The position numbers and the translations under genes are program-made. Positions 11,174 through 20,838 of a DNA stretch of 64,000 nt are shown piece by piece; position 1 is the first letter of the stretch; each line of letters begins with the position of its first letter. The notes beneath the pieces are model-generated. The model ran no database searches. It worked only from the letters and a program-made list of their open reading frames with translations, and was not told where the DNA came from. The DNA comes from Perilla frutescens (taxonomy: Eukaryota > Streptophyta > Magnoliopsida > Lamiales > Lamiaceae), in NCBI GenBank assembly GCA_026008535.1, contig BRKX01000018.1, positions 14,640,088-14,704,087 of the forward strand. The letters are read 5' to 3'.

Positions 11174-12628
11174 ATGTATTATTTGAGATGTTTGCTTAAT
11201 GTAGTGGAAGAATTTTCTTTGTTCCTCCAGACAGTGGGGAAAGAATCAGGTGGCATGTTTTTTCTTTATGGATATGAAGGTACTGGAAAGACATTTATAT
11301 GGAAGACATTATCAGTAGCATTGAGATCAAAAAGAGAAATTATGTTAAATGTTGCATCAAGTGGTATTGCTTCTATATTATTACCAGGTGGACGGACAGT
11401 GCATTCAAGATTTAAGATACCATTAAATCCAAATGAGGATTCCACCTGTAACATTATCCAAGGAAGTCCGCTGGCAGAATTAATTGTTAGATGCAAGCTC
11501 ATAATTTGGGATGAAGCACCTATGATGCACAAGTACTGCTTTGAAGCTTTGGATAGAACACTTCGAGATATAATGCGTGTTTCTGATTCATCAAGTGAAC
11601 GTAGAGTTTTTGGAGGAAAAACAATCATTTTTGGAGGAGATTTTCGACAGATCTTACCAGTTATCCCAAAAGAAAGCAGACAGGATATTGTTAATGCCAT
11701 AATAAATTCTTCTTATCTGTGGAAACATTTTCGTGTCTTGAGATTAACAAAAAATTTAAGACTGTCGAATTTAGGTCCTAATGATGTAGCTGATGAGGTT
11801 GAACAATTTGCAAATTGGATTGCTGGTATCGGAGACGGTACAATCGGTGGCCCAAATGATGGACATGTGAATATTGACATCCCTGATGACATCTTATTGA
11901 AATGGTCAGGAGATCCAATTTCATCAATTGTTCATAGTACTTTTTCATCATATGGTACTAATATTGCAAATACAACTTATCTACAAGAACGAGCAATTCT
12001 TGCTCCAACTTTAAACGCGGTTGAATCTGTAAATCAATACATGCTTTCTTTGAACAAAGGTGAGGGCAGATTGTATTTAAGTTCTGACTCGACATGCAAC
12101 TCAGATAACAATAGGGGTTTGCTGCAAGAAGTTCATACTCCGGAATTCTTAAATAGTATCAAATGCTCAAGGGTTCCGAATCATGAATTAATTTTGAAAG
12201 TAGGTACTCCTGTTATGTTATTGAGAAACATAGATCATGCAAATGGTTTATGTAATAGGACTCGATTGATGATCACAAGGCTTGGCAAACATGTTGTCGA
12301 AGCACGATTTCTCAATGGCCAAAATGCACAGCAAATGGTACTAATTCCAAGAATGTCTCTTACGCCTTCTGATCCAAGATTGCCATTTAAGTTTCAGAGA
12401 AGACAATTTCCTCTCATGCCCTCATATGCAATAACAATAAACAAGAGCCAAGGACAATCACTCTCTCACGTTGGTTTATTGTTGCAGAAACCGGTTTTCA
12501 CTCATGGACAATTGTATGTTGCTGTTTCAAGGGTTACAAGTTGTGGTGGATTGAAGATCTTACTTGATGATAATATTACGAATAGCACTACAAATGTTGT
12601 GTATAGAGAAGTATTTCAGAAGTTGTAA
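11174..12628 (+). CDS. PIF1-like helicase domain of Helitron, open frame
   Basis: An uninterrupted 484-codon frame carries the SF1B helicase motifs in order: Walker A (GYEGTGKTFIWKTL), Walker B (LIIWDEAPM), the motif-III block GGDFRQILPV, the KSQGQS motif and YVAVSRVTSCGGL near the C-terminus. The end matches the normal end of Helitron helicases. The apparent N-terminus (11174-11245) is out of context: it is translated from the 37-bp duplicated filler, and the linker that normally joins Rep to helicase is missing. The frame is therefore a well-preserved domain inside a dead gene, not a normal protein. Confidence 0.85.
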   Translation: MYYLRCLLNVVEEFSLFLQTVGKESGGMFFLYGYEGTGKTFIWKTLSVALRSKREIMLNVASSGIASILLPGGRTVHSRFKIPLNPNEDSTCNIIQGSPLAELIVRCKLIIWDEAPMMHKYCFEALDRTLRDIMRVSDSSSERRVFGGKTIIFGGDFRQILPVIPKESRQDIVNAIINSSYLWKHFRVLRLTKNLRLSNLGPNDVADEVEQFANWIAGIGDGTIGGPNDGHVNIDIPDDILLKWSGDPISSIVHSTFSSYGTNIANTTYLQERAILAPTLNAVESVNQYMLSLNKGEGRLYLSSDSTCNSDNNRGLLQEVHTPEFLNSIKCSRVPNHELILKVGTPVMLLRNIDHANGLCNRTRLMITRLGKHVVEARFLNGQNAQQMVLIPRMSLTPSDPRLPFKFQRRQFPLMPSYAITINKSQGQSLSHVGLLLQKPVFTHGQLYVAVSRVTSCGGLKILLDDNITNSTTNVVYREVFQKL

Positions 12629-12913
12629 ACTTAAGACTTTTTTTTTTAATATTTACTTAGATTTTTTATAATTTAAACTTATAAAGTGTATATAATTTAA
12701 TAATGAAATGATGTCAGTAAAAAATGTTAACAACTATAAAAGTACTTATCATATATATATATATGTCATATAAAAATGTTTTAAGAATTATGTTGATAAA
12801 ATTAATAATTATGATTATATTTTATAGATTTTACTATTTTTTTTCGTTCAATGCACCGGTGAGATTCACTGCCACCATGCAACATACGTCTTACATCCCG
12901 CGTTACTTCCATC

Positions 12914-12938
12914 GCCCAACGCATGGGCACTGCACTAG
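12914..12938 (+). repeat. Helitron 3' terminus: hairpin plus CTAG
   Basis: GCCCA (12914-12918) and TGGGC (12924-12928) form a perfect 5-bp stem with a 5-base loop. Six bases later comes CTAG (12935-12938), followed by T. A short GC-rich hairpin just upstream of CTRR and an AT insertion site define Helitron 3' ends. The position about 300 bp past the helicase stop supports the call. Confidence 0.8.
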
Positions 12939-14161
12939 TTATTCGTAAAATCCCAAAAAAATGAGAGAGTTTGAATTACACTATCGCCAATTCTCCTTAA
13001 CATCATCTCAGACCCAATAAGATCATACATTCATCATTCATCAGGATCGGGGTCAACCCGTGTCGATTGACGTTGACTCGCAAAAACAAAAAAACTGCCA
13101 AAAAGCAGTATCAATCTTAACACTAAAAAGTATCACGTAAAATTCAAAAAGTATCACTTGTATCAATAAAAAGTAATGGGTTTGCTATTTATTTTATACA
13201 AGTTTAGTTAGTTTAAATTGTGATTTTTTCAATCCAATTAATATTTAAAGTTTAGGAGTTTAGGTTTTTTTAGGGTTTATGATTTTTTTAGAATTATTTT
13301 TTTTGTATTTTTTAGATTTTTTAGGGGTTCATTTTGTGTCTTTCAGTGTTTTATGTTTTTTTTAGGTTTATTAATCTCAAATGGGGAATATATTTATTTA
13401 AAAAAAAATTAAATTCATTCACATTTATTTTAGGGTTCACTAATTACATTTTAGGGTATATATTTATTTTAAAATTGTATTTTTTATATTTTTAATTACC
13501 GTTTATAATTATTTTAAAAAACTAAGTTAATTGTAGAGCGCAATATATGAGCCCACGTGTTAGCGTCGGGCAAGTGCATTACACGAGTTGCTGAATTTAA
13601 AAAAATCACTTTAATTTTAGGGTTCATTAAATCAATTTTAAGATATATATTTATATTTATTTCAAAAAATTAAATTAATTTATTTTAATTTCAAGGTTAG
13701 GGTATATAATTTTGAGGGGAAAAAAACTTCAGGGTATATAATTTTGAATCAATTAAAAACGAAAAAAACTTTAGGGTATATAATTTGAATCAATTAAAAT
13801 TAATTAAATCAATTTTAGGGTATACAATTTTGAGGGGAAAAAAACTTAAAAAAATCGAAAATAATAATAATAAAAGAAATAAAAAAATTAATTTTGGGGC
13901 GTGTACCCACGCACCGCGCATAGGCCATTTTTTTTTCCGTTATATGCTTAATGAACATGAACCAGTTTGATGAGCCCAAACCCATATACTAGATGCAGAA
14001 GAGAGTGACCCGTATACTATAAATAGCAAAAATGTGTTGTATCTTTTATTTGGAAACACCTAATTACATTTTTGGTCAAGGACGTTCTACTTTAACATTC
14101 TTCTATAATTGATAATTAATCAACCTTTACAATTCATCATTCAAACTAGGAAAATAATATA
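12939..14161. other. AT-rich spacer with AGGGTATATAAT repeats
   Basis: No gene is visible. Between 13690 and 13840 the motif AGGGTATATAATTT recurs four times, with GAGGGGAAAAAAACTT and AATCAATTAAAA in alternation. Scattered AGGGTTTA-like words occur at 13250-13450, but they are not regular telomere repeats. Confidence 0.5.
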
Positions 14162-14439
14162 GAGGCAATAACTATTTTAGCCACTTGAACTTTTAAAAGA
14201 TTTATTTTAGCCACTAACTTTAAAACATATTTATTTTAGCCACTTTGGATGAAAATGCCCCTCTGCGCGCTGGCATTGCGCGCAAAACACTGCGCGCATG
14301 CGCGCTAGGGGTGCGCGCTGGCAATCCGCGCAACACGCGGGGGTAAAAATGTCATTCTGGCTAAAATAAATATGTTTAAAAGTTAGTGGCTAAAATAAAT
14401 TTTTTTAAAGTTTGACCGGCTAGTTTTATATATTACCAC
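14162..14439. mobile_element. MULE-type MITE, 278 bp
   Basis: The element begins GAGGCAATAACTATTTTAGC and ends with the imperfect reverse complement, ...TATATTACCAC. The terminal inverted repeats are about 90 bp long and contain repeated ATTTTAGCCACT words. The 10-bp sequence AAATAATATA flanks it on both sides (14152-14161 and 14440-14449), the target-duplication size expected of Mutator-like elements. The core is CG-rich with overlapping GCGCGC words. It encodes nothing, so it must have been moved in trans. Confidence 0.8.
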
Positions 14440-14975
14440 AAATAATATATATATAAGAGGCAAAAACTATTTTAGCCACTTAAATTTTTTTAAAAAAATA
14501 TTTTAGCCAGTAAGTTTTAAACATATTTTTTTAGCCACTTTGGATCAAAATGCGCTTTAGACATAAAAAAAATAAAAAATATCAAATCTGCTTTTATCTT
14601 CATCTTCATCTTTAGATCTGTTTTTCATCATCAGAAAGAGAATTAAAATATTGTCGATCTTCATCTTCATTTTCAGATTTGCTTTTCATCTTCATCGTCA
14701 ATCTTCATCTTCATCGTCGATCTTTATCTTCAAATCTGCTTTTCATCTTCATCTTCATCGTCGATCTTCATCTTCATCGTTGATCTTCATTTTTTGGACC
14801 ATAGTTCTTGTCATAGTTCGTCCATGTCGAGCTAGTGCAGTGAGCACTGAAGTTCAACTTTTACAAAAAAAAGTGATTTTGTTCTTAACTGCGCGCTGGA
14901 TTGTTCTTAAGTGCACGCAAGACCCGGCGTGCACAAGGCATGCGCGCACGCACACATCGGCGAAACACATCGGTA

Positions 14976-15220
14976 GACTATCGGCATGACATCGGTTGAT
15001 AATTTCTGTACATTGGTAGAACAACTGTTGATAATTTGGCCTCAGGTGCGCGTGATTTTCTTCTTGTGGGCGCCCACAAGCATGCGTGCATAAGGCAGAC
15101 TATCGGCATGACATCGGTTGATAATTTATGTGCATCGACAGAACAACTGTTGATAATTTGGCCTCAAGTGCGCGTGATTTTCTTCTTAACTACGCTCACA
15201 AGCATGCGCGCAGGGCTCGC
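14976..15220. repeat. 122-bp tandem duplication inside MULE-like element
   Basis: GACTATCGGCATGACATCGG begins at 14976 and again at 15098. It is followed each time by TTGATAATTT, a variable stretch, and AACTGTTGATAATTTGGCCT, then by GTGCGCGTGATTTTCTTCTT. Each unit ends near CAAGCATGCG. One unit carries more CG words than the other. Confidence 0.85.
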
Positions 15221-15674
15221 ACGTATTTAAGAACATCATTTTTCCAGAGTTTTCGAAAGTTGTAGAAATACTTCATTTTTTCCAGATTTTCAAACATCAA
15301 CTATATTAGTGGTACTTTTATTGTCAAAGCATGTCTATTATGTGTAGAAAACAAACTTCAAACTTCAAAAACAAACAACACCTAACAATCTAACAATATT
15401 ATTCGAATCAAAATTTTCCCCAAATCAAACTTTAAAAAAAAACACTTAACAATCTCACAGTATTATTAATAATTAGATTTGAAATATACACATGTTGGGG
15501 AAGGATTTTCTATTTCTTCACTTGAATTTTCAAAGTCGACGGCTCGTTAGTGGATAGATCTAGAGATAGAGATCTTCACATGAATTTTCGGAGGTCGACG
15601 GCTTGAATCTGGAGAAAGCTTCACTTGAATTTTCAATGTTGCAGATTCCATTAGTGTTAAAGAAGATGAGATGT

Positions 15675-15677
<3 letters not shown>

Positions 15678-15714
<37 letters not shown>
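15678..15714. repeat. (GA)n microsatellite
   Basis: About 18 GA units without interruption lie within the larger MULE-like element, near its right end. Confidence 0.95.
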
Positions 15715-15719
<5 letters not shown>

Positions 15720-15943
15720 CCAAAATCTCATTTCAAAATGTGAAATGTGAATCGCGCGCGGTTGAATGGTGGGGGGAATTGAAATAGGTTAAAAATAAAT
15801 ATAGGGGTAATATAGTAATTCTGGCCAAATAAAATATGTTTAAAAGTTACTGGTTAAAATAAATCTTTTAAAAGTTTGACTGGCTAGTTTCATATATTCC
15901 CACTATATATAAATCATGCAGACAGCTAAAAAAAACAGCATTA

Positions 15944-16116
15944 ATGGCGTCGGCCAAAACCCTCGTATATTCATTCTCCTACTTCAACCCGACATTATTC
16001 ACAACAGCCTCTGCACAGCCACTAGAATCTCCACCAACAACTCCAGCCACCGCTATAAGCTTGTCGTAGCAGCTGCGCTTTTAATTTGCAGTTACTCCGG
16101 TGCGATTAAGATATGA
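15944..16116 (+). pseudogene. Possible 5' fragment of a plastid-targeted gene
   Basis: The sequence from ATG at 15944 reads as a start rich in serine, threonine, alanine and proline (MASAKTLVYSFSYFNPTLF) that resembles a transit peptide and then stops after about 41 residues. The overlapping frame continues as ISTNNSSHRYKLVVAAALL to 16116, which suggests one frameshift inside a former transit-peptide exon. No mature-protein domain follows. The parent gene was not recognised, so this is a weak call based on composition only. Confidence 0.3.
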
Positions 16117-16239
16117 TCAAAAGCTTTAGGATATAGATTCTTGCAATTCCTGTAAAGATTTTTAACCATGGGATCACCCGCCGATAACATGAGATTGTAA
16201 TCTTGATTTTGACGTTGCAGCGGCGATAATGGCTATTTT

Positions 16240-16986
16240 CCCCAGCTTCGGTAGGGTTGCATTTTGGCTGTATGTATCAAAAGACCGTGTAAAAGTCGGT
16301 CAGAGTGGCGGTTGTTTGGTTTGGCCGCAGACGTCGGCGACCAGTGCATCGGCGTTTGTTCGGAGGAATAGGTGGTAGTGAGAGAAAGCAGGAGAATGAG
16401 ATCTAGGGTATCAATGCTCCCGGAGGTTACACCACTTATTTTCCGTCGTCGGCAGTCGTGTCGTTCCTCCCTCAAGGGATAGAGAGTGTAGCCGGAGAAG
16501 CAGCGAAGGTTCAGGGTTCCTTGAACCCAAAACTCTAACGACACAGTGACCAGGAACACACCGAGACCAGAAGAAAGTGAAGAGACGGCGACCAAACACA
16601 CAGACCTCTCAAGAACAAGTTCAGATCTCCGGTGAGCCAAGATTGAACCCTAGCTATCTAGGCTACTCGCACGAAGAGACCAAGATGAATCCAGATGAAC
16701 TGGACCGTAAGCTAGGTTCAGTGGAGCACTCAGCTCTTCAAGCACAGAAGCTTGAATCAAGGATCGCAAGAGGTAGAGAGAAAAGCACTCATAGAGTAGA
16801 GAGAGAGAGAGAGAGATTAAATGTGAGTGATGATTGAATAGTGCTCGAGCTCTCTTCATTAATAAAAGGATCTAGAGACTGAAGGGTCGCATAGGGAACA
16901 GCCAAGGAGCCGGGTCAACAATAACATTAAAAGAAAAGTGGGCCTTCAGTGTTTGGGCTAAACTAAATGGGCCAGGAAGCCCAACA
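16240..16986 (-). mobile_element. Probable 3' LTR of minus-strand copia element
   Basis: Read on the minus strand, a purine-rich tract (AAAGGGCCAAAAGATGGAGAA, ending at 16987) sits directly before TGTTGGGCTTCCTGGCCC. This is the usual polypurine tract and LTR start of plant copia elements. The region contains a short GA tract near 16797-16815 and a TTATTAATGAAG stretch that could serve a promoter. The distal end of the LTR could not be fixed; 16240 is approximate. It lies downstream of the pol stop at 17210, as a 3' LTR should. Confidence 0.5.
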
Positions 16987-17209
16987 TTCTCCATCTTTTG
17001 GCCCTTTGATGTGCACTGGTCTTCGTTAAGTATTTTAAAAGGACTCATCATTGCCTTTTGTTTCTCCCTGCAAAGTCACAAAGACAGGAGAGAAACATAA
17101 CACACAGTTAGGAGGGGTTAACACATAACCAAAGCAAAACAAAGAGAATAAACAAACTATACAGAGAAAGAATAAACATAGAGCACAAAGAGCAGAGATT
17201 TGGAAAGAG

Positions 17210-18760
17210 TTAACTAAGATCATAGTTTAGAATTCTTTGGCATGAGAGGAGTTTGTCAGAAGGGAGACACTTAGTTCCCATGTCAGTTGGATTGTACTCA
17301 GTGGGGATTTTCTCCAGATGTATTTTATCCTTTTCCACCACATCTCTAATGAAGTGAAACCTCACACCAATGTGTTTTGTTCTATCATGAAATACAGGGT
17401 TTTTACATAGCTGTATTGTTGATTGGCTATCTGAAAATAAAGAAGGAGAAGAGTTAGCAAAACCAATTTCAGATAACAAGCTATTCAACCAGATGACTTC
17501 TTTAACAGCTTCAGTAGCTGCAACATATTCAGCCTCAGTAGTAGAGAGGGCTACAATATGTTGAAGCTATGATTTTCAACTAATACATGATCCACACAAA
17601 GTGAATACATAGGAAGTGGTAGACTTCCTATTGTCCCTGTCATTTGCATAGTTGGAGTCAACATAACCCACTAATTTCACCCCATCAGGAGACTTAGAGA
17701 AAGTCAAGCCATAGTTTGAAGTAGACTTCAAGTATCTAAGAAGCCATTTCAGGGCTTCCTAGTGTGGCATTCCAGGGTTTGACATATATCTGCTTAGACA
17801 TGAGACAGAGTAAGCAATATCTGGCCTGGTACTGATCATGAGATACATCAAGATCCAATGGTATTAGAGTATGGTACTTTAGACATATCAATTATTTCAG
17901 AATCATTTCCTAGGGACTGATCCTTACTTAGCACAAAATGAGCAGCAAGGGGCACACTAACAGGTTTAGACTTTTGCATAGAAAATTCACTTAAAACCTT
18001 TTTAACATAAGAGCTTTGATTCAAGACAAGAGAAAAATTCTTTCGGTCTCTTTGAATATGCATACCAAGTATCTTTTTTGCATCACCCAAGTCTTTCATG
18101 TGAAAATTGTCACATAGGCATTTTTGAACATGCTTTACAATTTTAAAGACAAGGACTGATAAGAAGCATATCATGAACATAGAGCAGAAGGAATACAGAG
18201 ACTGAGTCATGCTTGAAATATAAACAATGATCAAAATTGCTCTTTTTGAACTTAAGGGACTGCATGCAAGCATCAAACTTTTTGTTCCATTGTCCGGGAG
18301 ATTGCTTAAGACCATATAAAGATTTCTTTAACAAACATACATGATCAGGTTTGTTTTTATCATAAAAGCCTTCAGGTTTTTTCATAAAGATATCATTTTC
18401 AAGGTCACCATGCAAGAATGCACTTGTGACATCCATTTATTTTAACTCACATTCAAAATGAGCAACCAAAGATAACATTATTCTCACTGTAGTAAATTTC
18501 ACAACAGGGGCAAATATCTCATTATAATCAATTCCTTCCTTTTGGGTAAATCCTTTTGCAACCAACCTAGCCTTATACCTCACAGAATCAGATTCATGCT
18601 TAATTTTATAAAGCCATTTGCATTGAACAACAGAGCACTTAGCAGGTTTAGGAACAATAATCCAAGTTTTGTTATCATGCAGAGACTTCATTTCTTTTTT
18701 CATAGCATCAACCCATTTTTCAGAATCTTTAGAGTTTTAAGGCACCTTTATAAAAGATTG
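17210..18760 (-). pseudogene. Ty1/copia pol fragment (reverse transcriptase and RNase H)
   Basis: Reading leftward the order is the start of the RT domain (KWVDAMKKEM, CKWLYKIKHESD, ARLVAKGFTQKEGIDY), the VTSAFLHGDL and SLYGLKQSP motifs, a degenerate YVHDMLLIS in place of the catalytic YVDD, the KDLGDAKKILGM block, and the RNase H end (STTEAEYVAATEA, then DRTKHIGVRFHFIRD) with the normal stop near 17210. Frameshifts divide it at about 18143, 17848 and 17488, and a stop after DIAYS...PH breaks it again. Gag, protease and integrase are absent: the element is cut at 18761, where an Athila LTR begins. Confidence 0.92.
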
Positions 18761-18761
18761 G

Positions 18762-19160
18762 TATTTGGTGTTTATTTGTGTTGTTTTATTGCATAATTTT
18801 GCATGTTTTATTAGTATTTCCTAGTCCCTTTTATCTAGTTTATTTCTAGATTTCGTGTGATTTTCTTCACTTGTTGCTCTCATGGTGGAATATGCCAAGT
18901 TTTGAAAAACTTGAGCTTTTGTTCGTATAATCTGGACTTTTAGGCAATAAGGTGGCGAGGAGCGAAGACGAGAGCCGAAGAGATGAACCCAGAGGATGTG
19001 CCCAGGGACCACGCGGCCGCGCAAAAAGACCTCGCAGCCGCACAGAGCCCCGTGACCGTGCGAGGGTGCTCTCAGCGGAGGCACCCCGCGGGCGCGCGCA
19101 CACCTTGCACCCCGCCGGCGCGCGAGACGCTCTGTTTTGCCCGATTTGCGGAAGACACTG
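18762..19160 (+). mobile_element. Truncated Athila-family LTR (5' part only)
   Basis: The first 400 bp match the complete LTR at 20839 closely: TTTGGTGTTTATTTGTGTTG starts both, and GGAGCGAAGACGAGAGCCGA occurs in both. The match ends near the GAGAC-CTCTGTTTTGC stretch, after which this copy joins internal sequence. The terminal TG is TA here. The remaining 1.4 kb of LTR, the PBS, gag and pol are all missing between 19160 and the 3' internal region, which points to one large deletion. Confidence 0.8.
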
Positions 19161-20838
19161 AGGAACGAGAAGAAGAAGACCGAGGCAAAGAGGAAGATGA
19201 ACAGGGAGGTCCAGCCCACTACCAGCAGCTGACTTATCCCTCCACGATGCCCCAGCATGGGTATCAGATACCGCAGGCTGATTGACGGTCCTTCCAGGAC
19301 CACTTTGACACCACCATGGGGCAGTTCCAGCAGAGCTTCCAGCAGAATTATGTCGACTCCATGGGCTAATTTCAGCACCATTTTGATACATCCATGGGCC
19401 AGTTCCAGCAGTCCTACAGTAATACTATGGGGCAATTCCATGTCCGATTCGATGCTTCGATGAGCGAGTTTCGCCAAGAGTTGGGATCCCACCGTCAGGA
19501 TGTTGGAGACATGAGGCAGGACATCTATGGTCGCCTCGATAGGCATGACGAGAGGATGACGGCCGTCGAAGACAGCTAGAACAACTGGACAATCTTCTAT
19601 CCATATCCACAGCCTCCTCCACCACCTTATGATCCACCGCAGCAGTGAAGTTCTTTCGTGTTTTTCTATATATTTTTGTGTTCGTGTGCGTGTTTTTATT
19701 ATTTTCAGTTCACTCCTTTTATTGTTCGTTGGGTGTATTTTTCATGTGTTTTGTAGGAACCAGCGCCTGTTGCCGGTCTTCTACGCTTGTAATGTGTTTC
19801 TCTTCCCTTTTCTCTTATTGCATCTTGTTTTCATACATTGAGGACAATGCATGTTTTGAGTGTGGGGGAGAGCTTGTTATGTTATGTTGTGGATTTTGTT
19901 GTTCATGTGAAGTTTTTATTTTAATTTATGGTGTTGATTATGTTGATTTTATTATTAATGTTAGTTGTTCTAGTTATGTAGGTATGTTGTGATTCTCCCA
20001 CTTAGTATCTTGTTTTGCCCGATTGTCAAATTTGAACAATTTTTTAAATGAATCTTCAAGGAATTATTTTCAAGTCGATCATGAATGAATGAATTGTTTC
20101 GTGGTTTCACTCTTAAACATGAATTATTTTTTAATGTGATCACAATTTGATGATTGGCGTTGAAGGGTCTTGCCCTTGAAAGAATGAGAAGCATGCTTAG
20201 CCTTGTTCTTGAAAACTACTCCCCTTAATCATTTATCCTTGTATTTATGATATAAAAAAAACAATGAAAAAAATCATAAGGGGGCAATGAGGACCTCTAC
20301 TCCTCTAGTTGATTTATTCAATTATGAGTATGGGAAACCACATAAGGGCACTAGGGATTTCCTCCCTATGGTTTTACCTTATGAATCTTGATCCATACCC
20401 CTATGAATTTGTTTAAATAAATGGGATTGCATTCCGTATTCTACTCCTCTCATGTGTGTGTCAATCCGTTCACGTGTTGCATGATGAGTATGGAAAACCA
20501 CATTAGGAAGCTCGGTTATGCTCGATGATTTGACCTAATGACCCTTGTCCTATGTTTGCAATCCCCTATGTTGTTGTATTTAGTATCTTAATAAATGTGG
20601 ATGCGATGTGTGGGGAAGTAACTTAATAGAATTTGGGCTAACGTGCTTTTCCTAGACTTGAGAGGACAAGCAATTCACTTGATTGGATATTGTGTTCACA
20701 TTCTTGGATAATGAATGTTCTTGAGGGAACCATGCAAATTGTCAATTACATGATCGCCTTGCGAGTATTTCCTTCTTGCTTTATATTTTTAATTTCTTAT
20801 TTGCTTGAGGACAAGCAAAGAGCTAAGTGTGGGGGAGT
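19161..20838 (+). pseudogene. 3' internal region of truncated Athila copy, with repeat-rich ORF relic and PPT
   Basis: The region 19161-19646 encodes an acidic stretch and then repeated MGQFQQS-like units followed by a coiled-coil-like segment (ELGSHRQDVGDMRQDIYGRL), broken by stops at 19282, 19368 and 19577. This resembles the extra 3' ORF of Athila elements. The rest, to 20838, is non-coding. It carries two similar hairpin-forming segments (20322-20400 and 20482-20560) and ends with the polypurine tract AGTGTGGGGGAG immediately before the LTR at 20839. A second AGTGTGGGGGAG lies at 19859-19870. Confidence 0.65.

Larger units (their letters stand above)
8743..12628 (+). pseudogene. Helitron Rep/helicase protein, degenerate
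   Basis: The first recognised exon starts at 8743 with the plant Helitron N-terminal zinc-finger pattern (GDPVFICEFCGACFWYDER) and runs to about 9181. The next opens near 9275, covers residues typical of the region before Rep and stops at 10080-10082. The Rep part follows across an intron (about 10201-10268), then comes the PIF1-like helicase with its natural C-terminus at 12628. The intact protein would nick, transfer and unwind DNA during rolling-circle transposition. Lesions visible by comparison with the family frame are stops at 10080-10082, about 10413 and 10997-10999, an extra A in an A9 run (10467-10475), a +1 shift near 10816, a TGG-to-TGA change near 11086, and a deletion joined by a 37-bp duplication at 11138-11242. 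Exons of the 6430-8473 array read into it in phase. Confidence 0.9.
435..12938 (+). mobile_element. Helitron (autonomous-type, inactivated), 5' end not located
   Basis: The 3' end is well supported by a hairpin and CTAG at 12914-12938 about 300 bp after the helicase stop. The Rep/helicase gene and the RPA-like gene face the same way, as expected if both belong to one element. The 5' boundary is a guess: no TC terminus was found, and the RPA-like gene could be a separate relic. Target-site evidence is limited to the T at 12939, which fits insertion between A and T. Confidence 0.6.
14457..15903. mobile_element. Larger non-autonomous MULE-like element sharing the same TIRs
   Basis: This 1447-bp element starts GAGGCAAAAACTATTTTAGC and ends ...CATATATTCCCAC, with the same inverted-repeat family as its 278-bp neighbour. 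The 9-bp TATATATAA flanks it (14448-14456 and 15904-15912). Inside are ATCTTCATCTTC repeats (14590-14790), a 122-bp tandem duplication rich in CG words (14976-15220) and a (GA)n tract (15678-15712). No transposase motif is visible, so it is a passive element or a carrier of unrelated sequence. Confidence 0.78.

Noticed and set aside
13250..13470. AGGGTTTA-like words suggesting telomere repeats.
   Set aside because: The spacing is irregular and other bases intervene. No array of TTTAGGG units exists.
18952..19463. Several overlapping arginine- and proline-rich ORFs on both strands in the Athila LTR region, and similar ones at 20898-21353 and 28270-29083.
   Set aside because: They come from CG-rich repeats, which lack stop codons by composition. 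Their translations show no domain, and they overlap in several frames.
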